Source: Neisseria dumasiana (GTDB lineage: Bacteria; Pseudomonadota; Gammaproteobacteria; Burkholderiales; Neisseriaceae). Taken from it: a DNA stretch of 64,000 nt. The stretch covers positions 1,488,001 to 1,552,000 of the forward strand of contig NZ_CP091509.1 of NCBI RefSeq assembly GCF_022870885.1, in the 5' to 3' direction. The position numbers were made by a program, and so were the translations under genes. Each line of letters starts with the position of its first letter. The stretch's first letter is position 1. Under the pieces are notes generated by a model that searched no databases, was not told where the DNA came from, and saw only the letters and a program-made list of their open reading frames with translations. Positions 1 to 8,842 of this stretch are shown one piece after another.

Positions 1-1666
1 CCACGTCGTGCGTACTGATCACGGCAAGCGCCTGCTGCGGGTAAAATTCGGGGTGCTCGAAAGCATAATCGTGGCGGCTAAAATACATTACCTTATAAGA
101 AAAAATGCGGTAGCGGTCGAGCAGCCGGCGGGTGTCTTGAGGCACCGTGCCCAAATCTTCACCGATTACCACGCAGCGGCAGCGGTGGCTTTCCAAGGCG
201 GTAACGGCAAACAGCACTTCCTGCGGATAATGCACATAAGCACCCTGATCGGCCGTTTCGCTGCCCAATACCCACCACAGGCGGCACAGCGACATCACAT
301 GATCGATGCGCAGCACGCCGTACCAACGCATATTGGCGCGCAATACTTCGATAAAACTGCGGCAGCCGGTGCGCTTCATCACCAGCGGATGATAGGGCGG
401 CAAGTTCCAGTTTTGCCCCGCAGGGCCTAGCGGGTCGGGCGGCGCGCCTATCGACATATCCATGCAATATTGCTGACGTGCCAACCAAGTGTCTGCGCTG
501 CCCCGCGCCGCACCCACCGCCAAATCGCCATACACGCCGAGCGGCACGCCGTGCGCCCGTGCGGCATCGTTCGCGGCCTCAAGCTGCTGTGCGCACAACC
601 ATTGCAGCCACATATAAAAACGGATTTCGCCTTCATGCGCCCGAGCAAACGCCTGTACGGCCTCTGCGTGCGGATCGTGAAATTCAGACGGCCACGCCGT
701 CCACCCTACTTCTGTGCCGTCCCGGCGGGCATAATGGTTGTCTAAAGCTTCAAACAGCGCAAAACCGTACAGCCCTTCGCCTTTTTCTGCCGCAAACTGC
801 TCAAAGGCCGTCTGAAAAGGTTTTGCCGAAGGGCCGCGCTCGTTTTCAAACGCTTCGAACACCAACAGCAGGGCTTCTTTTTTCAACGCCCATACCGCCG
901 CATAATCCACCGTTTCGGTTTCGCGCACCGCCGCTATTCTTGCCCGGGTATGCCCGCTCTCCAGCCATGCCCGCGCCCGCGCCGCAAACGGCATGGTTTC
1001 GATTACCTTTGCCGCATCCAAATACAGAGCATTCAGCCACACGCGCGAAGAAGGGCTGTACGGGCTGGCATAATCCGGCCTCGCGGTAAACAGCGCGTGC
1101 AGCGGATTAATACCGATAAAATCTACGCCCTGCCCGCCCGCAAACGCCATCATGCGAGCCAAATCCGAATAATCGCCTATGCCCCAGTTGTGCGCCGAGC
1201 GCAGGCTGTATAGCTGTATCGTCAAGCCGTTCATCCGCATGCCGTCTGAAAGCGGCTGCGGGCGGTATGCCTGTTCGGGCGCAACCACCAGCCACACGCG
1301 GTGTTTCAGACGGCCTTTCCCCACCGTCAGCCGGTAATAACCGCTTTGAGGCACGGATAAAAAAACAGCAGGCCGGTTGCCGTTTTCTCCCAACGACCAC
1401 TCCGCCTGCTGCGTTTTGCCTGCTTCGTCAACCAGCGATACCTCGTCTGCACCGGCATAATCCGGCGGCAAACCGACCGCACCGCGCACACCTTCGTGCA
1501 ACGCCGCCACATCGTCAAACCCGCCGGCAGGCACGTCTTTCTGCAAGCGTGCCGCCAGCTTTTCCAGCACCCGCCCGCTTGCCGGACGGTAAACGCCGTC
1601 GATATCGTGATAGCCGGAGGCAATACCCAAACCTGCCGCAAGCTCTGTAATCGGATGTAGGCTCAT
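1..1666 (-). CDS. malQ: 4-alpha-glucanotransferase (amylomaltase), 3' end beyond the window
   Basis: Cytoplasmic GH77 enzyme that transfers glucan chains between maltodextrins. The minus frame is open from ATG at 1666 to the left edge, about 555 residues; family members run near 690-750, so the C-terminus is missing because of the window edge. GH77 landmarks are present in order: SYSLR-like QLYSLRSAHNWGIGDYSDL near residue 165, the nucleophile region RIDHVMSL near 449, the acid/base region GEDLGTVP near 500, and ISTHD at the edge. Two DUS copies lie inside the reading frame. The ribosome site is weak (ACCTT just before ATG). No maltose transporter or phosphorylase gene is adjacent on the visible side. 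Confidence 0.93.
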   Translation of the reverse strand, partial: MSLHPITELAAGLGIASGYHDIDGVYRPASGRVLEKLAARLQKDVPAGGFDDVAALHEGVRGAVGLPPDYAGADEVSLVDEAGKTQQAEWSLGENGNRPAVFLSVPQSGYYRLTVGKGRLKHRVWLVVAPEQAYRPQPLSDGMRMNGLTIQLYSLRSAHNWGIGDYSDLARMMAFAGGQGVDFIGINPLHALFTARPDYASPYSPSSRVWLNALYLDAAKVIETMPFAARARAWLESGHTRARIAAVRETETVDYAAVWALKKEALLLVFEAFENERGPSAKPFQTAFEQFAAEKGEGLYGFALFEALDNHYARRDGTEVGWTAWPSEFHDPHAEAVQAFARAHEGEIRFYMWLQWLCAQQLEAANDAARAHGVPLGVYGDLAVGAARGSADTWLARQQYCMDMSIGAPPDPLGPAGQNWNLPPYHPLVMKRTGCRSFIEVLRANMRWYGVLRIDHVMSLCRLWWVLGSETADQGAYVHYPQEVLFAVTALESHRCRCVVIGEDLGTVPQDTRRLLDRYRIFSYKVMYFSRHDYAFEHPEFYPQQALAVISTHDV

Positions 1667-1860
1667 AAGGTTAACCGAGTGTGGATTTTACAAATGTCTC
1701 ATACTGTAAACCGATATTAATATAAAATGCGAACGCACGGATATGTAATTGCGCGTAGTTCCCACATAAACTGATTTCGACCAATATCCCCGATTTCCGG
1801 TTGGCTTCGCAGCGAATCGGATTCATCCTTTTCATCTGAACAAACGAAAGAAGTGCCGTT

Positions 1861-3435
1861 ATGAAAAAAATCCTGCTTACCGCCCTGCTTCTGCCCGCCC
1901 TTGCCCATGCCTACCAAAGCGGCAAAACCTACCACCTGACCATACTGCACACCAACGACACCCACGGCCGCTTTTGGCCCAACGAACGCGGCGAATACGG
2001 CATGGCCGCACACCAAACGCTGGTGAAACAAATCAGAAAAGAAGTGCAGCACAAAGGCGGCTCGCTGCTCATCCTTCATGCAGGCGACATCAACACCGGC
2101 GTGCCCGAATCCGACGTTCACAACGCCCGGCCCGACATCGAAGCCATGAACGCCATCGGTTACGAAGCCATGGCTTTGGGCAACCACGAGTTCGACAACC
2201 CGCTGCAAATGCTCGGCATGCAGGAAAAATGGGCGAAGTTTCCGTTTATCTCCGCCAACGTGCGCCACAAACACAGCGGCAAATATTTGGTGAAACCTTA
2301 TGTGATGCTCAACAAAAAAGGGCTGCGCATCGCCGTAGTGGGGCTGACCACCGAAGAAACCGCCACCGCCGCCAATTTGGTATATACCCAAAACGTGTCT
2401 TTCGATGACACCCGTCGCGCCGCCTCCAAAATGCTCAACAACCTCAAGCGCCGCCAACCCGACATCAAAATCGCCCTCACCCACTTGGGCTACAACAGCG
2501 ACATCGGTCTGGCCGAGGCGCTGCCTCAGCAATCGTTCGACCTGATTATCGGCGGCCACAGCCACACCACCGTTTGCGTCGATTCGGAAGGCCGTCTGAA
2601 AAAAGACTACCGTGCCGGTGAAGCCTGCCGCCCCGATTTCCGCAACGGCACTTGGATTATGCAGGCAGGCGAATGGGGCAAATATTTGGGGCGCGCCGAC
2701 TTTACCTTTAAAGACGGCAAACTCTCTTTGCAATCCTACCGGCTCATTCCGGTCAACCTGAAATACAAAACCGAAACGGCCGACGGCAAAACCGAATATG
2801 TGCTCTATCAAAAAGAAATCCCGCAAGACGAAAAACTGGCAGGCCGTCTGAAAAAATACCAAGACGAAGCCGATGAAAAACTCGGCATCGAAGTCGGTAG
2901 CGTAACCGGCAAACTCGAAGGCGACCGCAGCATTGTCCGCCACCAAGCCACCAATCTCGGCCGCCTGATCGCCCGTTCGCAACGCGAGCGCACCGGTGCC
3001 GATTTATCGGTTATGAACAGCGGCGGCATCCGCGATTCGATTCAGGCAGGCAAAGTCACCTATAAAGACATCTTGCGCGTACAGCCTTTCGGCAACCTTG
3101 TCGGCTATGTAGGATTAACCGGTGCCGAGCTGCGCGGCTACCTGCAAACCGTAAGCCAAATGAAACCCGGTTCAGGCGGCTATCCCCAATTTGACAATGT
3201 TTCTTTCCAAACCGATGCCGAAGGCAAAATCAGCAATATCCAAATTGGCGGCAAACCCCTGCAAGACAATCAAGTGTACCGCCTCAGCCTTCCCGATTTT
3301 CTGGCCAACGGCGGCGACGGCTACCCCAAAGTGGCCGACAGACCTTCATACGTTAACACCGGCTATGTCGATGCCGACGCATTAAAGCTCTATTTCCAAC
3401 GCCATTCACCGATAGACCCCGCGCAGTTTCAATAA
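1861..3435 (+). CDS. Periplasmic 5'-nucleotidase / 2',3'-cyclic phosphodiesterase family (UshA-like)
   Basis: Secreted metallophosphatase of 524 residues. A signal peptide (MKKILLTALLLPALAHA, cut near residue 17) sends it to the periplasm. The N-terminal calcineurin-like domain shows ILHTNDTHGRF (29-38), GNHEFDN (107-113) and GGHSHT (231-236), the di-metal ligands. The C-terminal nucleotidase domain shows VMNSGGIRDS near 383 and FLANGGDGYP near 480, which bind the nucleobase and ribose. The family removes phosphate from extracellular nucleotides so that the nucleoside can be taken up. The next operon imports ribose, which fits a nucleotide/nucleoside salvage neighbourhood, but that link is inference. 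UshA versus NadN specificity cannot be read from sequence alone. Confidence 0.92.
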   Translation: MKKILLTALLLPALAHAYQSGKTYHLTILHTNDTHGRFWPNERGEYGMAAHQTLVKQIRKEVQHKGGSLLILHAGDINTGVPESDVHNARPDIEAMNAIGYEAMALGNHEFDNPLQMLGMQEKWAKFPFISANVRHKHSGKYLVKPYVMLNKKGLRIAVVGLTTEETATAANLVYTQNVSFDDTRRAASKMLNNLKRRQPDIKIALTHLGYNSDIGLAEALPQQSFDLIIGGHSHTTVCVDSEGRLKKDYRAGEACRPDFRNGTWIMQAGEWGKYLGRADFTFKDGKLSLQSYRLIPVNLKYKTETADGKTEYVLYQKEIPQDEKLAGRLKKYQDEADEKLGIEVGSVTGKLEGDRSIVRHQATNLGRLIARSQRERTGADLSVMNSGGIRDSIQAGKVTYKDILRVQPFGNLVGYVGLTGAELRGYLQTVSQMKPGSGGYPQFDNVSFQTDAEGKISNIQIGGKPLQDNQVYRLSLPDFLANGGDGYPKVADRPSYVNTGYVDADALKLYFQRHSPIDPAQFQ

Positions 3436-3443
3436 TAAAGGCC

Positions 3444-3586
3444 GAGACCTTTGCAAAACCCCCAGATGCGGATGCAGTTCAAGGCGTAGCAGCACAGCGA
3501 GTGCAGACATATCATATAGATAGGCAAACGAGCGAGCAGCGCACAACGCAGAAATGCGCCGCAGATGGGGGTTTTGCAAAGGTCTC
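3444..3586. mobile_element. MITE with perfect 20-bp terminal inverted repeats, inserted in a DUS terminator
   Basis: A 143-bp non-coding element starts GAGACCTTTGCAAAACCCCC and ends with its exact reverse complement. It is bracketed by a 5-bp direct repeat AGGCC (3439-3443 and 3587-3591), which looks like a target-site duplication. The GAGACCTTTGCAAA end resembles termini of IS5-family elements found in Neisseria (from memory), so it may be mobilised in trans. A diverged copy lies at 17178-17312 and a terminal fragment at 63427. Removing element plus one AGGCC rebuilds a longer, symmetric DUS hairpin after the 5'-nucleotidase gene. Confidence 0.8.
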
Positions 3587-3625
3587 AGGCCGTCTGAAAG
3601 CACCACATGCTTTTCAGACGGCCTT
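3587..3625. terminator. DUS inverted pair after the 5'-nucleotidase gene
   Basis: AGGCCGTCTGAAAGC pairs with GCTTTTCAGACGGCCT around a short loop and is followed by TTT. It is the right part of a hairpin whose outer A/T pairs were displaced by the MITE at 3444-3586. Confidence 0.7.
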
Positions 3626-3712
3626 TATAACTGTTTTTCCGCGCCCTTTTTATCAAGATAAAACAATATATCAAATTATCTTAACAAACATTATTAATCT
3701 TTCAAAAACCCG

Positions 3713-3742
3713 TTGAAAACCGATTGAATCCGCCATTATACT
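3713..3742 (+). promoter_or_regulatory. Candidate sigma-70 promoter for rbsDACB
   Basis: TTGAAA (3713-3718) and TATACT (3737-3742) are separated by 18 bp, about 120 bp before rbsD. It is the best match in the gap. No ribose repressor gene lies nearby and no operator is obvious. Confidence 0.4.
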
Positions 3743-3860
3743 TACAGCTTGTCATCGGAAGTTATTCTGATTGCTTAAAAAAATCGAGCGTGCCCTAAGC
3801 AGGCCGAAATCTGTTCTGTAAGGCCGCGCCTCAGAATTTACGCAAAGGAACACATGTATT

Positions 3861-4262
3861 ATGAAAAAAACAGGTGTACTCAACGCAGAACTCTCCAAAC
3901 TCATCGCCACTTTGGGGCATGGCGATATGCTGGTAATCGGTGATGCCGGCCTGCCCGTTCCCCACGGCGTTCCCTGCATCGACTTGGCCGTCAGCTTGGG
4001 CGTACCGGCGCTGCGGCAGGTATTGGATGCCGTATTGCTGGAAATCTGCTTGGAAAAAATCACGCTGGCAAAAGAAACCGAAACGCACAGCGCCGATTTA
4101 TGGCGGTTTGCGCACAACCATGCAGAAAACAACCGCATTCAAACTGCAACCGTCAGCCACGAAGCACTCAAGCAGCTTTCCCAAACCGCCCGCGCCGTTG
4201 TCCGCACCGGCGATACAACGCCTTATACCAACATTATTCTTCATTCCGGAGTGCCGTTTTAA
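3861..4262 (+). CDS. rbsD: D-ribose pyranase
   Basis: Interconverts beta-pyranose and beta-furanose forms of ribose so that imported sugar can be phosphorylated. The 133-residue length is typical. It begins MKKTGVLNAELSKLIATLGHGD and carries IGDAGLPVP, both RbsD hallmarks including the catalytic His region. First gene of rbsDACB: its TAA overlaps the ATG of rbsA by one base (TAATG), which suggests translational coupling. Confidence 0.93.
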   Translation: MKKTGVLNAELSKLIATLGHGDMLVIGDAGLPVPHGVPCIDLAVSLGVPALRQVLDAVLLEICLEKITLAKETETHSADLWRFAHNHAENNRIQTATVSHEALKQLSQTARAVVRTGDTTPYTNIILHSGVPF

Positions 4263-5755
4263 TGAACCAGCCGAAATTATTGGTGGAAATGCGGCAAATC
4301 AACAAATCGTTCGGCCCCGTGCAGGTGTTGCGCGGTGTGGATTTTGATTTGCGCGCCGGAGAAGTCCATGCCCTGATGGGCGAAAACGGCGCGGGCAAAT
4401 CCACCCTGATGAAAATCCTCACCGGCATTTATCAGGCCGAAGAAGGCCGGGTATTGATAGACGGCCGCGAAGAAACCATCAAAACGCCTGTCGACGCACA
4501 AAAGCTCGGCATCGCCATCATCCACCAAGAACTCAACCTGCTGCCGGAAATGACGGTTGCAGAAAACTTTTTTCTCGGGCGGGAAATCGTGAAACACGGC
4601 GTGCTGCAAAAGCAGCAAATGGCCAAAATTGTTACCGAACAGCTTGCCGCATTGCAGGCCAACTTCGGCCCCGATACTTTGATTAAAGAATTATCGGTGG
4701 GTCAGCAACAATTGGTAGAAATCGCCCGCGCGCTTTCGATTGATGCGAAAGTGATTATCATGGACGAGCCGACCGCCGCCTTAACCGAGCCTGAAATCCA
4801 ACGCTTGTTCGGAATTGTGCGGCAGCTTGCCGAAAAAGGCGTCGGCTTGGTTTATGTGTCGCACCGCATGGAAGAAATTTTCCAAATCTGCCAACGCATA
4901 ACCGTATTGCGCGACGGCATTTCGGTCGGCACCAAAGCGATTGCCGATACGCATTTCGACGATGTGGTCAGCATGATGGTGGGGCGCGAACTGAACGAGC
5001 GTTTTCCCGAACGCCAAAGCAACATCGGCGAAGTGAAGTTGGCAGTCAATAATCTTTCAGACGGCCTCAACGTCAGCGGCGTCAGCTTTGAAGTGCGTGC
5101 CGGAGAAATTCTGGCATTTGCCGGGCTTATCGGCTCGGGGCGCACCGAAATCGCCAACACCTTGTTCGGCTTATCCCCGCTGGCGGAAGGCGAAATCAAA
5201 ATCAACGGCAAGCCCGTGCAAATCAAAAGCCCGCGCCATGCCATCGCCCATAAAATCGCTTACGTTACCGAAGACCGCAAAGCCAAAGGTTTGATTCTTG
5301 ATATGAGCGTTCGCGAAAACAGCACGCTGGTGCATCTGCCCGTAAAAAACGGCATGGTTGACCGCGCCCACGAGAAAAGCTACATCAAACAAGCGGTTGA
5401 GAAGCTGAAAATCAAAGTGGCCGACACCGAAGAAGCCGTGCGCCGTCTTTCCGGCGGCAACCAGCAAAAAGTCGTGTTGGCCAAATGGCTGATGGAACTG
5501 CCGGAAATCCTGATTCTCGACGAGCCGACACGCGGCGTAGATGTGGGCGGCAAAGCCGAAATTTACCGCATCATCAACGAATTAAGCCGTGAAGGCGTAG
5601 CCATCATCATGATATCGTCGGAGCTGCCCGAAGTGCTCGGCGTATCCGACCGCGTGGCGGTGATGTGCGAAGGCCGTCTGAACGGCATTTTGAATACCAA
5701 AGAGGCTGACCAAGAAAAAATCATGGCATTGGCAGCCGGAGGAAACGCAGCATGA
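4262..5755 (+). CDS. rbsA: Ribose ABC importer, duplicated ATP-binding protein
   Basis: Energises ribose import; 497 residues with two ABC modules as in all RbsA/MglA proteins. The first Walker A is GENGAGKST near residue 40, with signature LSVGQQQ and Walker B VIIMDEPTAAL. The second half lacks a canonical Walker A, normal for this family, but has the signature RLSGGNQQKVVLAKWL near 395 and LILDEPTRGVDVG. A longer in-frame start exists at 4100, but it would run through rbsD; the ATG at 4262 overlaps the rbsD stop and gives the usual N-terminus (MNQPKLLVEMRQINKSFG). It ends in an ATGA overlap with rbsC. Confidence 0.93.
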   Translation: MNQPKLLVEMRQINKSFGPVQVLRGVDFDLRAGEVHALMGENGAGKSTLMKILTGIYQAEEGRVLIDGREETIKTPVDAQKLGIAIIHQELNLLPEMTVAENFFLGREIVKHGVLQKQQMAKIVTEQLAALQANFGPDTLIKELSVGQQQLVEIARALSIDAKVIIMDEPTAALTEPEIQRLFGIVRQLAEKGVGLVYVSHRMEEIFQICQRITVLRDGISVGTKAIADTHFDDVVSMMVGRELNERFPERQSNIGEVKLAVNNLSDGLNVSGVSFEVRAGEILAFAGLIGSGRTEIANTLFGLSPLAEGEIKINGKPVQIKSPRHAIAHKIAYVTEDRKAKGLILDMSVRENSTLVHLPVKNGMVDRAHEKSYIKQAVEKLKIKVADTEEAVRRLSGGNQQKVVLAKWLMELPEILILDEPTRGVDVGGKAEIYRIINELSREGVAIIMISSELPEVLGVSDRVAVMCEGRLNGILNTKEADQEKIMALAAGGNAA

Positions 5756-6690
5756 AACCATTGTCTATCGGCGCCACCGTCAAAAAAATGGGGCCTTTAT
5801 TGGGTTTGGTGGTGTTGTCGGCCGTATTGAGTGCGGCCACACCCAACTTCCTGACTTCTAATAACTTATTCAGCGTATTGCGCCAAGTAACATACAGCGG
5901 CCTGCTGGCTTTCGGCATGACGTTTGTGATTCTGATCGGCGGCATCGATTTATCGGTCGGCGCGATTCTGGCTTTGGTCGGCATCATCACCGCCAGCCTG
6001 ATTCAGACAGGCATGGATCCGATTTTGGCATCCTGCATCGGCATTCTGCTCGGCGCCGCCTGCGGTGCGGTAAACGGGCTGTTGGTGTCGGTAGGCCGCA
6101 TCGCTCCCTTCATCGCCACGCTGGCCACCATGATTCTCTTCCGCGGAATCGCGCAGGAATATTCCCAATCCAAACCGATTACCATCAATGTAGACGGCTT
6201 CTTTAACGATATCGGCTCGGGCTATCTTTTCAACACCGTTCCCACGCCTGTGGTGTTGATGCTGGCCGTTTATTTCGTTTTATGGTTTGTGTTGAAAAAA
6301 ACCCGTTTCGGCCGCCACGTTTACGCGCTCGGCGGCAGCGAAGACGTCGCCCGCATTTCCGGCCTGAAAGTCAGAAGCCTGAAACTTTGGGTTTACACTT
6401 TATCGGGCATGCTTTCCGCCGTGGCCGCTTTGGTCGTTACCAGCCGCCTTTCTTCCGCCAGCCCCAACGCCGGCGTGATGTACGAATTGGACGCGATTGC
6501 CGCAGTCGTATTGGGCGGAACCAGCCTGTCCGGCGGGCGCGGCTGGCTGTTCGGCACACTCGTTGGCGTGGTATTGCTCGGCGTATTGAGCAACGGCCTC
6601 AACCTGCTGAACGTATCGGCCAACTACCAACTGATTATCAAAGGCGCGGTTATTCTGTTTGCCGTTTTACTTGACCGCAAAAACGCCTGA
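5752..6690 (+). CDS. rbsC: Ribose ABC importer, permease
   Basis: Inner-membrane channel of the ribose importer; 312 residues, highly hydrophobic with about ten membrane segments. Family features include GGIDLSVGAILAL near residue 63, AFIATLATM and YALGGSEDVARISGLKV in the cytoplasmic coupling loop. The start codon overlaps the rbsA stop (ATGA). The gene is followed 32 bp later by rbsB. Confidence 0.93.
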   Translation: MKPLSIGATVKKMGPLLGLVVLSAVLSAATPNFLTSNNLFSVLRQVTYSGLLAFGMTFVILIGGIDLSVGAILALVGIITASLIQTGMDPILASCIGILLGAACGAVNGLLVSVGRIAPFIATLATMILFRGIAQEYSQSKPITINVDGFFNDIGSGYLFNTVPTPVVLMLAVYFVLWFVLKKTRFGRHVYALGGSEDVARISGLKVRSLKLWVYTLSGMLSAVAALVVTSRLSSASPNAGVMYELDAIAAVVLGGTSLSGGRGWLFGTLVGVVLLGVLSNGLNLLNVSANYQLIIKGAVILFAVLLDRKNA

Positions 6691-6722
6691 TTTTTCTTAC
6701 CCTCTCACAATGGAGAACCACG

Positions 6723-7646
6723 ATGAAATTCTTACGCAAAGCCTCAGCCCTACTCATTACCGGCGTTCTGCTCGCCGCCTGCGGCCAACAACAGGCCGAC
6801 AACAAAACCGCTGCTTCCGCAGCCGCAACCGGCGACACCGTAGGCTTGGCCATTTCCACCCAAAACAACCCGTTTTTCGTTAACCTGAAAGAAGGCGCAC
6901 AAGCGCAAGCCGACAAACTCGGTTTGAAACTGGTGGTGGTAGATGCCAACGACGATTCGGGCAAACAAGCCGCCGGCGTGGACGATTTACTGCAGCAAAA
7001 TATCAAAGTGCTGCTGATTAACCCCACCGACTCCGAAGCCGCAGCCGCTTCAGTCAACCGTGCAGCCAAAGCAGGCATTCCCGTTATTTCCATCGACCGC
7101 TCGGTGAAAGGTGCCGAAGTGGCTTCACATGTAGCGTCCGACAACGTTGCCGGCGGTAAAATGGCAGCCGAATATATCGTCAGCAAACTGCCCGCAGGCG
7201 GTGAAATGGTTGAGCTGGAAGGCATTCCCGGCTCTTCCGCCGCCCGTGAGCGCGGCGAAGGTTTCCACCAAGTGATGGACGCACAACAAACCATTAAAAT
7301 CGTTGCCAAACAACCGGCCGATTTCGACCGCACCAAAGGCTTAACCGTAATGGAAAACATTCTGCAAAGCCACCCGAACATTAAAGCAGTATTTGCCCAT
7401 AACGATGAAATGGCCTTAGGTGCGGTAAAAGCTTTGGAAGCAGCCAATAAAAAAGACGTTATCGTGGTCGGCTTTGATGCAACCGACGACGCCCAAGCTG
7501 CGGTTAAAGCCGGCAAAATGGCAGCAACCGTCGCCCAAAAACCGGCCAAAATCGGAGAACTGGGCGTAGAAGCTGCCAAGAAAGTGATTGCCGGAGAAAC
7601 CGTGGAAAAATCCATTCCCGTGGAATTGGAGCTGATTAAGCAATAA
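6723..7646 (+). CDS. rbsB: Ribose-binding protein, predicted lipoprotein
   Basis: Captures ribose and delivers it to RbsAC. The precursor has 307 residues with a lipobox LLAAC (cysteine near residue 20), so it should be lipid-anchored, unlike the free periplasmic RbsB of E. coli. The mature part is a type I periplasmic binding fold: VGLAISTQNNPFFVNLKEG, INPTDSEAAAASVN, SIDRSV and FAHNDEMALGAVKAL. Ribosome site GGAG sits upstream of ATG. Last gene of rbsDACB; no ribokinase (rbsK) or repressor (rbsR) follows, only two hairpin terminators. Confidence 0.92.
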   Translation: MKFLRKASALLITGVLLAACGQQQADNKTAASAAATGDTVGLAISTQNNPFFVNLKEGAQAQADKLGLKLVVVDANDDSGKQAAGVDDLLQQNIKVLLINPTDSEAAAASVNRAAKAGIPVISIDRSVKGAEVASHVASDNVAGGKMAAEYIVSKLPAGGEMVELEGIPGSSAARERGEGFHQVMDAQQTIKIVAKQPADFDRTKGLTVMENILQSHPNIKAVFAHNDEMALGAVKALEAANKKDVIVVGFDATDDAQAAVKAGKMAATVAQKPAKIGELGVEAAKKVIAGETVEKSIPVELELIKQ

Positions 7647-7664
7647 AATTTTTCCTATCTAATT

Positions 7665-7704
7665 AAAAGGCCGTCTGAACATTAATGTATTCAGACGGCC
7701 TTTT
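7665..7704 (+). terminator. DUS-pair terminator of rbsDACB
   Basis: AAAAGGCCGTCTGAA and TTCAGACGGCCTTTT form a perfect 15-bp stem with a 10-nt loop 18 bp after the rbsB stop; the T-run gives a rho-independent terminator. Confidence 0.85.
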
Positions 7705-7839
7705 GCCATTTACCGGATACTTTTGCGCGGATGTGGGGTGCATTCAAAGCGTATCCGGCAAATAAATTTCAAAATCTGTATTCAGTTTGTCGAAATATCA
7801 AACCGTTATAAATAACCCAACTGCACATCTTTCCAAACA

Positions 7840-7875
7840 AAAAGCACTCTTATCCGATTAGATAAGAGTGCTTTT
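7840..7875. terminator. Second hairpin between rbsB and the TonB-C gene
   Basis: AAAAGCACTCTTATC and GATAAGAGTGCTTTT pair perfectly (15 bp) around CGATTA. With A-run and T-run on the two sides it can stop transcription in both directions. It contains no DUS, unlike most terminators here, and lies 47 bp past the end of the minus-strand gene at 7923. Confidence 0.8.
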
Positions 7876-7922
7876 CTCTACTTTGTATTTTCTCAGCTGC
7901 TGCTTATGAAGCAGCCTACACT

Positions 7923-8273
7923 TTAACGTTTTAAACCGGCATGTTGCACGGCGGCAGGCTGGCTGAAGTTAATTTCTTTAATGGCACTGAAATTGATCGG
8001 ATCGCCGTTCATGGTAACCGGACGCAAATGTTGCGTGCGGATCCAAGTAACCGCTTGTGCATCAATCTGTTTGGAACCGCTGCTGCGCACTACTCGCGCA
8101 CCGTTCACTTGGCCGGAAGCATCGATATCGATGCTTAACGCCAAGTTGCCGACAATAGGATTAACGGCTTCGGAAGCTTTTTGATGAAAAGCAATATCTT
8201 GGGCAAAGCCGGTTTGCGCGGCAGAAAACAAGATAAAAGCAAACACGGAAGAGAGAGCACGCTTGAATTTCAT
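7923..8273 (-). CDS. Small exported TonB C-terminal-like domain protein
   Basis: 116 residues. A signal peptide (MKFKRALSSVFAFILFSAAQTGFA) is followed by one domain resembling the TonB C-terminus: VGNLALSIDIDASGQVNGARVVRSSGSKQIDAQAVTWIRTQHLRPVTMNG. There is no membrane anchor and no proline-rich linker, so it cannot act as a normal energy transducer; a periplasmic binding or adaptor role is more likely. RBS AAGGACAATATAAA precedes ATG on the minus strand. A very AT-rich leader of several hundred bases lies upstream. Confidence 0.75.
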   Translation of the reverse strand: MKFKRALSSVFAFILFSAAQTGFAQDIAFHQKASEAVNPIVGNLALSIDIDASGQVNGARVVRSSGSKQIDAQAVTWIRTQHLRPVTMNGDPINFSAIKEINFSQPAAVQHAGLKR

Positions 8274-8842
8274 TTTATATTGTCCTTATCGTAATGTGTT
8301 TGGCCATATTTGAATCATTAAATGCCAAAATACCAAATCTCTTAAAGAAAAATATAAATATTTTTAAATTAAATTAAAATATTATGCTTTTCTTGATATG
8401 TATTTTGCATGACAGCAAAGATTATTGCAAGCACAAAATAAGATAATCGGAAATTTTTTTAGATATTCGGCTTTTTAAATGCCAATAAAAATATTTCACT
8501 TAATATCTATTTTCTCAAAAATAGAAAATTAAAATACTATTTTTTAATTTATTTTTTATTTTAAACAAAGGCTTGAATAAGCCGAGCATCATTATCTGTG
8601 TTTTTACTGCAACTTAGCGGCATCGCATACCGTTTGTTCCTTTTTAAAACCGATTGTCTCTTATATGCAACTCATATAAATAATTTACCCTAACGATTTT
8701 TATTCTCAAAGAATAGCCGGATCGCCGCCAAAACCATAGATATGGTGTAAAATCGACCTTAGTTAAACATTCAGACGGCCGAGATAACAGGCCGTTTTCT
8801 CTCTTTTCTTTCATACAGCAAACGGCCGGCAAAAGGAAAATC
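8274..8842. other. AT-rich non-coding gap between the TonB-C gene and dapF
   Basis: No convincing gene on either strand. The part from about 8330 to 8640 is strikingly rich in A and T with long T and A runs, unlike the flanks. One DUS (minus orientation) at 8770-8781 lies just before dapF. The gap may hold promoter elements for both divergent genes or be the remnant of acquired DNA. Confidence 0.5.

Noticed and set aside
1717..2982. 421-codon open frame antisense to the 5'-nucleotidase gene
   Set aside because: Low-complexity Phe/Val/Gly-rich shadow of a well-supported gene; no motif or ribosome site.
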